Positions 35,383 through 45,224 of a stretch of DNA of 64,000 nucleotides are shown one piece after another. Location of the stretch: contig CM070575.1 in assembly GCA_036346355.1 (NCBI GenBank), positions 59,897,915 through 59,961,914 of the forward strand, in the 5' to 3' direction. A program made the position numbers and the translations under genes. The notes below the pieces were generated by a model. That model was not told the DNA's origin. It was given only the letters and a program-made list of their open reading frames with translations, and ran no database searches. The DNA is from Rhipidocladum racemiflorum. Lineage: Eukaryota > Streptophyta > Magnoliopsida > Poales > Poaceae. Positions within the stretch are counted from its first letter, which is position 1, and every line of letters starts with the position of its first letter.

Positions 35383-36565
35383 CCGCGAGGAGATCTATTG
35401 GAGATTCGTTCATTGGGCAAAGGTATGATCATGGGGATCCTTGGGTTTGATCTAGGTACTGTTCTTAGGGTGTTTATGAAGTTTTTAGATCAATTGGTGG
35501 TGCTGGGTTGGAGTTCTTTGGGTTAGATCTAGACGTTGCCACGTTTCTGTTTTCGGGCAGATTGAGCAATCGGGCTAGGGTTCGAGTTTTCGTCGATTTA
35601 GAATCCGAATCTGTCCGTACGGACTTAAAAGAAGTTGTAGATAATTTAATTATATTTCCGTGGACATAAAGCACGTTAAAATCCGATTAGCCGTTTGAAA
35701 GTTATGGCCGTTTTACCGAGCGTGTTAAAATCTGTGACGCGATTGGAACAGATCGTAGTAATCTGTAGATTAAATAATTTTAGAGTCCGAATCAGTCTTT
35801 CCGTATAACTAGAAAAATGTAGGAAATTTCCTAAGCTTCGCGATGGTGTACTCGTTTAATCGATTTGGAGTCCCAGAACTCAAGTTATGGCCTTTGCAAG
35901 GCTGCTGTCCCGCCGGGACAGAACCTCTGTTTTTAGGTTTCCAAGTAGTGGGCAATGTCGGGTTAGATGGGGATTTGTGTACTGTTTTGTGGGCATGATT
36001 GTGAGTGTGTGATGCCTATGTGCAGGTGGTGTGACACCGGGAGTGCCCTCGACTTCCCACAAATCCGTCGCCCGTGGTTGAGGCAAGTGTGTTGTAATGT
36101 ATAGCGGATTGTAGGTTGCTTGTTGATATTGGATGAAAGATTGAATACTTGCTATGATCACTTGCCTTGCTTGCTGTTTTCCAATGATATATTGAGTATG
36201 ATTATCATGATATGATGCTATGTGTCTATACTTATCATGATTCGATGCCATGTGTAATATTTGTCATGATGAGATGCCATATGTTTATGTACATGTGAAA
36301 TATGATAATTGGCATAGTTACATGCATGACATGAGATAGGGCGAGGGCGGTGAGAAAGTCATAACTAGTCCGGCAAGGTCGGTGAGAAAGTTATGACTAG
36401 TCCTAACGCCATTGAGTAAGACCTACATCGTGATTCCATCCACGTGGTGAATGGAAGCGAGGAGTAGGCACCCTCCATCTTCTGGATGGAAGGGGAAAAG
36501 GGTGCACACCGACGGGTGTGTACTCAACCATACCGGTATGAGTTTCCAAGGAGATATGAGCATAA

Positions 36566-36589
36566 CATTGCATTGCATTGCATTGCAAT
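36566..36589. repeat. CATTG microsatellite
   Basis: A tandem (ATTGC)n run of nearly five units lies inside the LTR-like insert. Confidence 0.85.
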
Positions 36590-37175
36590 ACATATTTAAT
36601 GATGATGATGTTGTTATGTGCTCAAGTATGAGATGTTATATGTGATGTAAGGTATTATTGTCTTGTAAATGATCTTGTTGTCCATTACAATATGCTTGCT
36701 GAGTTTTCAAACTCACGCTTGTGTTTTATGTTGTTTTTAGGTACTTTGAGATCGGCATGCAGGGAAAAGGGGTCTAGCTACACTTCTACACGTAGCTCCA
36801 CCATCATAGTCCATAATTAATCACTTGGAGACATGATATTAAGAGTTGTGCCTTAAACTTAATGTATGGTTTAATTTAGCATGCTAGTGATTCCTTATTT
36901 GCTTCGTTTTAGTTTATGAAGTGGTTGAGCGTGGTATTATTGGCGTAATTTGATGATATATCCATTTATGTTGATGTTTTAGATGTCGTGTGCTATGATA
37001 TATCTTGCCATGATATTGATATGGTGTTAATTCATGGAAAAACAAAGGAGATGCTGCCGAAATATCGGTTTTTAGCATATGTACCTTTGCTGGAATTTAT
37101 GTTTAAATGTGGTATTTAGATGTTGTTTAGCTTATGTTTGGTAGCATTCGGGCATATTAAATGCCGGGTGTTACA

Positions 37176-39937
37176 AATAAGGTTACAAGCACAAGATCGA
37201 CCTGGTCGGCGCCACAGTAGCAGCGTGTGCCGACGCCACCTGTTTGGGAGCCCCTCAGGGCTAGACCCACACCTCGCCTGGCTCTTCCGGTGAGGTCAAG
37301 GTGGTCTCCCTGAGCGAGGCCAAGCCCATGAAGACTGTCTCCATTGGCGCCAGCCTCAGCGCCAAATAGGAAGACGCGTTCGTCACCTTCCTTTGGTATA
37401 ACTCCAACGTGTTTGCCTGGCAACCGTTCGACATGACTGGGGTCCTCAGGGAGGTGATCAAGCACCGATTGGAGATGCTCTCAGAAGTGCACCCGGTCCG
37501 ACAAATGGTCCGGAGGTTGGCACCTGAGCGACAGGACACCATTCGGCAGGAGGTAGAGAAGCTACTGCGTGCAGGGATTATCAGGGAGGTCTCTCACCCC
37601 GAGTGGCTTGCCAACCCTGTGCTCGTCATGAAATCCAACAGGAAGTGGCGGATGTGTGTCGACTTCACCAACCTCAACAAGGCATGCCCGAAGGATACTT
37701 ACCCTCTGCCACATGCCGATCTCATCGTCGACTCAACGGCAGGGCATGAGCTGCTGTGCTTTCTGGATGCGTACTCCGGGTACCATCAGATTAGCATGGT
37801 GGCGGAAGACGAGGAGAAAACCGCTTTTGTAACCCCCATGGGCATCTACTGCTACGTCAAGATGGCCTTCGGGTTAAAAAATGCTGGTTCTACCTATCAG
37901 CGTGCAATACATATCTCTTTCCGCCCACAAATAGGGAAGAAGCTTGAAGTGTACGTTGATGATTTGGTTGTGAAAGTCAAGAAGGGCGAAGGGATGGTAT
38001 AAGACCTGGAGGAAACTTTCGCCAACCTCCGGAGGATCTGCTTGAAGCTCAACCCCGAGAAGTGCGTGTTCGGTGTGCCCTCCGGAAAGCTGTTGGGGTT
38101 CCTCGTGTCCCGTCGGGGCATTGAGGCTAACCCTGACAAGATAGAGGCCATCACACGCATGAAGCCACCGGTGAGACTCAAGCAGGTGCAGTGCCTTGCG
38201 GGTTGCCTAGCCTCCCTCAGACGATTTATCAACCGATTGGGAGAGAGGAGCCTGCCCCTATTCAAGCTGTTGTAGAAGACCAATCACTTTGAGTGGAACG
38301 AGGAAGCCCAATGAGCATTTGAAGACCTGAAGCAGTACCTCTCCTCCCCGTCGGTACTAGTCGCCCCCGGGCAGGATGAGCTGTTGCTCCTGTACATTGC
38401 CGCTACTCCTACGGTGGTGAGCGCGGTACTGGTGGCGGAGAGGGAAGGCGTTCAGAAGTCGGTCTACTACATAAGCAAGGTGCTACACAAAGTGGAGATC
38501 AGATAGCCACAAGCGCAAAAGATGTTGTACGCTGTCCTGATGGTGTCTAGAAAGCTGCGGCATTGCTTCCAAGGACGAGAGATCACGGTGGTCATGGCCT
38601 ACCCTCTTCGGGAGATCCTCCATAACCGGGAGGTTGAGGGTCGTGTCGCCAAGTGGTCGGTGGAGCTGGGGGAGTTCTGCCTTAAGTTCGCCCCCCGCAC
38701 CGCCATCAAGAGTCAGAAGCTGGCAAAGTTCATTGCCGAATGGACTCCCACGTGCTCCAGAAGCTGAAGAAGCACCTGTGCCTTCCCCCTGGACTCTATT
38801 CTTCGACGACTTCTTCAGGCTCGAAGGCGCGGGGGTTGGGGTCATCCTGGTCTCACTGACCGGTGATGTCCTCTAGTATGTGGTCGCCCTAGACTTTAGG
38901 GCCACCAACAACGTCGCCGAATACGAAGGATTTCTGGCAGGGTTACGCGTCGCCTCGGCTTTAGGCGTTCGACACCTCTAAGTCAAAGGCGACTCCCTGC
39001 TGGTCATCAACCAAGCGCGAAAGGAGTTTCGATTCCCTGACCCCACCATGGCTGCCTACCTGGTGGAGGTCAGAAGAATGGAGCGTCGCTTCGAGGGGTT
39101 GGGACTTGGGATACACCCATATTCCTCGACGCGACAACCATCTGGCGGATGGACTTTCGCAGCTCGCCACATCAAGATCTTCTGTGTCGGTCGGAGTCTT
39201 TGAAGAAAGACAGTCACGACCGTCCATCGCTATCCCCGAAGAGGGAGAGCGCGACGGTGTGGGCGCCTCGGCCTCCAGTTCAGGCTACGGGGACGACGTG
39301 TCTATCCCTTCCCCCCAACTCCAGGGGGAAGGATGGTGCATCGGCCTCTGCCCCCTGCTCCGAGATGGACGACGCCAACATCGCCCAGGCCACGCAAGGG
39401 GAAACGCCTGGCCAAGCGGAGTACCCGGGCCATCACCATGTGATCGCCGCCCTTGGCCGGGAAGAGCAGTGGATGGACCCCATCCGCGCCTTCCTGCGAG
39501 ACCAAGTGTTCCCCGACGATGATTCCTCAGTCGAGAGACTTGCATGAAAGGCCAAGTGCTATACTCTGGTAGGTAGGGACCTATATCGCCAGAGTAGAAA
39601 TGGAGTCCTCCTGAAATGCATCACTCGGGAAGAGGGGAGCGCCCTGCTCTCTGATATCCATGGAGGCATGTGCGGGAGCCATATGTCAAGCCGGACGCTT
39701 GTCGGCAAAGCGTTCCGCTAAGGATTTTACGCCCTCCAAGATGCCGGCGAACTGGTGAAGCTATGCGAGGCATGCCAATTTCACGCCAAGCAGATCCACT
39801 GACATGCCCAGGCTTTACAAACCATCCCACTCTCATGGCCGTTCGCGATCTGGGGGCTGGATATCCTGGGCCCGTTCCCGCGGGCCACAGGGGGCTTCAC
39901 CCACTTGTTCGTCGCCATTGACAAGTTTACTAAGTGG
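37176..39937 (+). pseudogene. Element C pol: RT, RNase H and integrase start
   Basis: RT at 37409-38275 has KHRLEM, KLLRAGIIREV, KWRMCVDFTNLN, FLDAYSGYHQIS and catalytic YVDD in EVYVDDLVVK. RNase H follows, with LFFDDFFRLEG, VAEYEGFLAG and VKGDSLLVINQ, so Asp, Glu and Asp are kept. Integrase has CITREEG, GMCGSH and CEACQFH (zinc domain) and GLDILGPFPRA (first catalytic Asp), then stops at FVAIDKFTKW. Stops occur in frame near 37367, 38000, 38273, 38312 and 38503, with a frameshift near 39105. Everything after the first catalytic Asp is deleted up to the LTR remnant. Confidence 0.87.
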
Positions 39938-39959
39938 AGATTAAGTTTGGCGGCCGAAT

Positions 39960-40011
39960 CGAACTAACTATCTCCCTCCGAGAGATAGCCTACCGACCGA
40001 AAACGCCGACA
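39960..40011 (+). repeat. Remnant of the 3' LTR of element C
   Basis: The 52 bp starting CGAACTAAC and ending ACGCCGACA match the last part of the 5' LTR (reading 5489-5519 then 9163-9181) with few changes. The right border coincides with the target copy GATGT, so the outer end of the element is original. The deletion is internal. Confidence 0.85.
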
Positions 40012-40191
40012 GATGTGGACTACTATTCCTATTTACGTCGGCCTCGTGGCTGATGTAAATAATCTCTACTTCGGCACAGACGTAAATAAGGGCTATTTAC
40101 GTCGCTCGGTTTACGGTGGCCTATTTACGTCGGTTTTTTCCTTATTTACGTCGGCTTCTGGCCGACGTAAATAGGTCGGATTCCTGTAGTG
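40012..40191 (+). mobile_element. CACTA transposon 3' end with subterminal repeats
   Basis: Repeats of TATTTACGTCGG and its inverse CCGACGTAAATA occur at least six times in 140 bp. The segment ends GGATTCCTGTAGTG, the inverse of the CACTACAGGAATCC-type CACTA terminus. It continues the text that stops at 4712. CACTA transposase binds such subterminal repeats. The usual 3 bp target copy cannot be tested because the left end is outside the window. Confidence 0.85.
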
Positions 40192-40292
40192 ACCGCACTA
40201 CCGACGATCAACTTCTTTGATGATAAAGATGCTACGGTGCCATCAGAAAATAGACCGTAAGCCGATACATACCTGCACAGACTGAACTATCT

Positions 40293-40631
40293 GAGATAAT
40301 TAACCAATCTATGCATCATGCTTTGATTGAACCTCTGGTGCGCTCCAAGTTGGACTCCCAGGCCAACTTACCACCATCGATCCCTTTTTACATACACCCA
40401 AAATCTATTTCTCAACCGATTGAACCTCTAGTGCGCTCACCATACAGTGAACAGATTCATCAAAGGGATCCAGCCCCATAAAGAGTTGTGTCATACTCAG
40501 ATCCATTTGTTCTGCAACCGTACCTAACGTATAGAAGGCATAATGTTGCCTATGAGCGCCCTTATCAACCACAGCAAACCCATATACCCTATCAAACTGA
40601 GTCTACACCAGGGGCAACATGCCAACTATGA
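40293..40631 (+). pseudogene. Decayed reading frame of unknown function
   Basis: One frame of 113 codons has a single TAA near 40482. It is rich in Gln, Pro and Tyr (YERPYQPQQTHIPYQTEST) and contains the hexapeptide IEPLVRS twice. The composition looks like a low-complexity tail of a transposon-encoded gag or transposase, but no domain is recognised. The frame ends in two close stops at 40629 and 40635. Confidence 0.35.
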
Positions 40632-42985
40632 TCGTAGTTGGCAAACACCACATCTAATATTATATCCATTGCTGATGCACATGTATAGTCATGGATATTA
40701 CACAATTACAGCATATAATATTCTATCCAGAGTGCAAGAAATAGGTTGCTTTTGGTTCATGTGACATACCATGGCCTAATTTCTGAGCAAGGCTTTAGTT
40801 AGCATGGACAATATCAAGTAGCAAATACAAAGTTTGTCTCACATACTAAAATTGAAGACAACGTCTCGAATGGTTTAGGAATGCAAATAAATTAAAAATA
40901 TTCACATTATTAAACAGCTTCTTTCCACTCTGTACACTTACAATGGTTGAAGTCAAGCAAACATAATACGCTCATTTACATAGCATGCAACAAGCCAGGT
41001 GGTATGCAATAATTATTGTTTTCCACATTTAGTTGTTGAGTCTAAATGAACAACTTGTAGTTTGAACATTCAAGCAATAGGAAAATATGGATAAATATTA
41101 TTGAACAAAATCCTAAAGGAATTTTATCATAGTACTTTTCTTTCTATATATGGTTACCAGCGTACCCACCTTCTGAAAATAAAAAGAAGATGAATCTTGA
41201 TGCTCTACCTTCCTCCTGTGTAGAAGAATCAAAAGGGAACTTGACATTAATAATTTGGCTCAGCAAAATAATACACTATGATATGTAATACTGATGCATA
41301 TAGAGAGAGATGGCCAAATATGTATATTTCTTACAACATAGTTGCGAAATAGAGGATTTCACCATAAAATATATGAAGTACGCAACATATTACATCTCAT
41401 CAAGTTCCCCATTACTTATACAAACAAGGAAGGTGATCATCCAACTTCTGTTTGAAATATCTTTACACTGGACACAGGAATAACAACAAAAAAAATCTTG
41501 CTAAAACTGTGCGGTCAGCTGCAGGTAAAAAAGGTATTATTCAGGTTTTCTCCCTTAAAATCAAAATTTTTTTGGACCTAAAGATAAAATGTAGACATAT
41601 AAAACTAAACTACATTCCTCATAGGACATTATCATTTTCTTATAACTCAAGCAAACAAACTAAATATACTTTAGCATGGTATACATTAGTAACAAAAAAA
41701 GGCAGGTTGCATTTTTATTGACACCATGAGTACTTTTGGCATGAGATGTATCCCCATTTGGGCTGCATAGACAAAAGCATCCTTGTGCTTGTGAAAATGG
41801 TAGTGCCAACAATGGCAATATATATCAACCATTGCCATTTATGTTTTCTTCTGGATCCAGGTTCCTTTTCATTGCTCGTACTTTACTATGCTTATGTACT
41901 TTATTTGGACATGGTGTTTTGAGATGACTGTGTGAAACTCCACACTGAACTGAGACAAGAATTCACCAGAAAGTTAGTCAGTTTGTCAATTGCTATTACT
42001 TAACCATACTTCAATCCTAATATCGACCGACATATCATGGTATTTACATGAGGCACATATGTCAGACTGAAACTAATCAGGAAAAATGAAAGTACACTTA
42101 TTTCTTCAGCTTTAGGAAACACAATGCTCTGGCATGTCACTCCATTGGGGAAACGGAAGCAAGTCGCAACTCACAGATATGCAATCATAGTGCCCAAATT
42201 CCAAATTCCAAAACACCACCCAAATCGAATTCGTGTGGGTGGGCCGTGGTGAAGGCAGGGCACCAATGGGGGTCGGGAGGCACGGTGGGGGTGGCAGCTA
42301 GCTGGACAGCTCCTCCTCCACCAATCACAAGTACTCTTTATTTAAAACAGAAACCGGTTGCCTCTAATTCAAATGAATGGACAAAAATAACTTAAATATT
42401 TCAAAATTCTACCACTTAATAAGACATGAAATAACATTTTCTGATAATGACAAGCTTGTGTGCACGCAGTTGGCCTAACTAACAGATCAGTTACCAGATT
42501 GACCAAAGACTGCAAAATTGCTGAGTAGTGAATATATGACAGAAGCTAAAGAAAGGAAAACATATCGAATAATACCATAAGATTTTACAAATATTTCTCT
42601 AAATTTCTATGAAAATAATAATGCAATATGCTTCTAGCGGTCTGTTGCATAGGCAAACCATGAGGACCACAAATATAAGTGCGAAAGCCATTTCAGTATA
42701 GATCATGAAGTCTATTGCATACCTAAATCATGAAGCTAGCTGTTATAGCGTGTTAACAATATTTAGTAAATTAACAAAACAAATGTGCATCCAAGCTATA
42801 GGAAACAACAATGAAGGCAACAAAAGCAACTTGCTATCTGCTTATTAAACTGTGGTGTATAACAAGACATACCCTTCGGCAAGGTCGGCACGGAGACGGC
42901 AAGGACGATGAGGTCAGCGCGGAGATGGCTAGGATGGCGAGGATGAGGCGTAGAGACGACGAGGTCAGCGCTCGAGACAGTGCTA
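40632..42985. other. AT-rich DNA without recognised gene
   Basis: No credible coding frame or RNA gene was found. The stretch may be the inside of the transposon that ends at 43693. Confidence 0.5.
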
Positions 42986-42989
42986 CGTG

Positions 42990-43262
42990 TCCGCGCCACG
43001 TGGGGAGGGAGGAGGGGAGCGCGGGAGGGAGGGAGCGGGAGGAGGAGGGGAACACATGGAAGGGACGGAGCGGGAGGGGGGGAGCTTGGGGAGGGAGGAG
43101 GACCAGGAGTGCGGGGAAGGGAGGGAGCGAGAGGAGGAGGAAAGCGGGGGGAGGGAGGAGGGGAGTGCAGGGAAGGGAGGGAGGGAGGAGGAGGAGGAGC
43201 CAAGGGGAGGGGGACGACGGCGAGGGTGATGGGCAAAGGGGCACCGGTAGTGGTAGGGGGGA
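42990..43262. repeat. Purine-rich (GGGAGGA)n-like tract
   Basis: About 270 bp is almost entirely G and A on the plus strand, with irregular GGGAGGAGG units. Long Pro/Ser/Leu-rich frames on the minus strand arise from this composition and are not taken as genes. Confidence 0.8.
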
Positions 43263-43339
43263 GCGGCAAGGCAACAAGGGAGTCGGTGGGGAAGAAGCTA
43301 ATGGAGTGGAGAGCTCGGTGAAGTTGAGTGAGGGGCAGG

Positions 43340-43693
43340 TGAGGAATAAACGGAGTGAATGCCATCCAAATCGGTTTTCTATAAAGAACCAATACAACTA
43401 ATCTCATCATTAGTATCAGTTTTATATGAAAATCGATACTAATAATCTTATCATTAGAATCAGTTTTCTATAAAAACCGATACAAATAATCTCATCATTA
43501 GAATCGATTTTCTATGAAGAACCGATACAAATAATCTCATCGTCATTGGAATCGATTTTCTAGATAAGAACTGATTGTGATGACCCTGTTTCCAAAAATT
43601 ACAGATTACATACACATATCACAATCGTTTTTTCCTCAAAAGTTGAGATCCGACACAGATGAAGCGATAGTGTTGTACCATTCTATAGTAGTG
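43340..43693. mobile_element. Second CACTA-like terminus with tandem subterminal repeats
   Basis: A unit of about 55 bp (ATCAGTTTTCTATAAAAACC then GATACAAATAATCTCATCAT) is repeated four times at 43360-43575. The segment ends ACCATTCTATAGTAGTG, the inverse of CACTACTATAGAATGGT. Tandem subterminal repeats next to a CACTA end are typical. The opposite end is not visible to the left; it may lie beyond the first CACTA element or be lost. Confidence 0.6.
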
Positions 43694-43697
43694 TTAG

Positions 43698-44231
43698 AAT
43701 GTTCGCTTAGGATGTTACCTTGAGGCATTGAGTCTAGATGTTTGGTGTGTGATTGAGTATGGGTTTACCGCTCCACGTAATCCACTTGAACGCACAGATG
43801 TGGAGATCAAAAACTTGCAATTCAATGCCCAATCTAAGTATGACATATTTAGCTCTCTTACTCTTGATGTTTTCAATCGAGTGAGCAATTTGAGCATTGT
43901 TCATGAGATTTGGACTACTCTTTGTGAGATTCATGAAGGCATATCTAATGTGCGATAGGCTAAGATGTTCGTTCCGAAGGACCAATTTGACTCCTTCAAA
44001 ATGCTATCTCATGAAAAGGCGAACAATATACTCCCTTGAATGAATAGTATTGTAAATGAGTTGAAGGGCATCGGGCTAACATTATCTAACTTTGAGATTG
44101 TGAGAAAAATGCTTAGGATGCTACCCAAGAAGTACAAGACGCTTGTGATGCATCTTACAAATGGAGACTTAAACGAGCTGACGCCTACTTCACTATTGGG
44201 GAAGATCATCGCACATGCGTGTTTAATTTAG
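43698..44231 (+). pseudogene. Ty1/copia gag fragment (UBN2-like)
   Basis: One plus-strand frame reads LDVWCVIEYGFTAP, FNRVSNLSIVHEIWTTLCEIHEG, FVPKDQFDSFKMLSHE, MNSIVNELKGIGLTL and VRKMLRMLPKKYKTLV. This is the order found in UBN2-type copia gag. Stops at 43956 and 44037 and the missing start and knuckle mark it as a relic. No LTR is seen nearby. Confidence 0.75.
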
Positions 44232-44889
44232 CCATTAGAAAAAAGAATCCATATTCACCGCCTCTTAGACATCCGATCCACTTCAAGGAGCCCTCGCAAA
44301 CAACCGTGGGAGAAGTCGTTGCAGCCGGGCGGCAGCAAAGGCTCCAGTGGTGCCGATGTGCAAGCTGAGCAGAAGCCGAGCATCCGTCGCTCGTTCGAGT
44401 GGATGGTGTGCCGGGAGCCTAGCAGAGGCTCTGTGGAGCTGCCCTGTCACTTATGGGATTGGTCGATGGTAGGCATAGCCTTTGCTTGCTCGTTCGCCTG
44501 CTTGAAGGAGCTATAAGATAAGGTAAGGAGGGCAAGGCGGAACAATACAAAAGAAGTGGTTTGGGAGAGCCTTGCCGGTGTTGCACAGAGCAGGAATAGA
44601 GGACACTCTGTCAATATGAGCGGCGATGGACGGCTTTTAAAGGGGAAGAAGCTATGGTAACGTTGGACCGAAGATGACCGTCTCAAGTGTTGGAAGGTGG
44701 AGAATGAATAGGTGGATCTTGTTTGGGTGGAGCCAATGATACAGCCGAGTCGATGGTATAGCATAGCTTACATTCGACGATAGTGACTCGGGAAATGAGA
44801 TCCTCTAGCGTCACGTCCTCTGACATTGACCTAATGTCAGAGAAACCACTCGCATAACTCGGTATGCTTGAATAATGTGTTTATTTATC
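44232..44889. other. Region upstream of the DUF1644 gene
   Basis: No domain is recognised in the short frames. The last 150 bp before 44890 may serve as promoter of the downstream gene. A small inverted pair, CTCTGACATT and AATGTCAGAG, lies at 44818-44843. Confidence 0.4.
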
Positions 44890-45224
44890 GTAGTATTTAC
44901 TAGATATAAAATCCGACTAATTTTTCTATGGAAGTATCTTGTTTCTTTTCTTCCCGTCTCACCCTCATATTCACGTCACGCCCAACCGAGCCTCGACGTT
45001 GCTGGCACCGGCAGGCGGCGCCCCTCCCCGGCACGGCCAAGACCCCAAGAAGCGATCCACACGTTCCCCGCCTCTTCTCTTCGTTTCCACAGTTCGCCAG
45101 ATCTGGTCCCCCCTGCGACCAGCGCGGTGAGCTCTTCTCCGTCTCTTCTCCTCCCCTTCCTTCGTTTCCACCGATCGCCAGATCTGGCCCCCCTCCCCCC
45201 TCTCCGGCGGCTGGCGGCGGCGCG
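44890..45224 (+). promoter_or_regulatory. Probable promoter and 5' untranslated exon of the DUF1644 gene
   Basis: An ATATAAAA box near 44906 is followed by a CT- and GC-rich leader with TTCGTTTCCAC and CGCCAGATCTGG motifs, typical of grass 5' leaders. Two close copies of a GCGCG|GTGAGCTC donor occur, ending exons at 45126 and 45224. The acceptor GGCACAG at 52221-52227 lies just before the coding exon. The link between leader and coding exon is inferred from order, strand and splice signals only. Confidence 0.5.

Larger units (their letters stand above)
34803..37175. mobile_element. LTR-like insertion between protease and RT of element C
   Basis: It is about 2373 bp, begins TGTGACACTACGG and ends CCGGGTGTTACA. 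The ends are inverted-repeat-like (TGTGACAC against GTGTTACA) and TG..CA. The flanks (GCGTT and AATAA) do not match, so no target duplication is visible and the borders are approximate. There is no retroelement frame. It has a C-rich stretch at 35130-35290, a GAGCGAG minisatellite and a CATTG microsatellite. A solo LTR is the best guess. Confidence 0.6.
4713..40011 (+). mobile_element. Element C: Tat-type Ty3/gypsy retrotransposon carrying nested insertions
   Basis: The element starts TGTCGGCATAC at 4713 and ends CGCCGACA at 40011, with exact 5 bp target copies GATGT at 4708-4712 and 40012-40016. CACTA subterminal sequence is continuous across the two borders. In order it holds the 5' LTR, a gag start, gag end plus protease (33883-34802), RT-RNase H-integrase (37176-39937) and a 52 bp remnant of the 3' LTR. 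About 29 kb of its span is other transposons. The gag middle, the integrase core and most of the 3' LTR are deleted. It cannot be autonomous. Confidence 0.9.

Noticed and set aside
42796..43410. Long Pro/Ser-rich minus-strand frames and Gly/Arg-rich plus-strand frames
   Set aside because: They arise from the purine-rich GGGAGGA tract; open frames on both strands with extreme composition and no domain.
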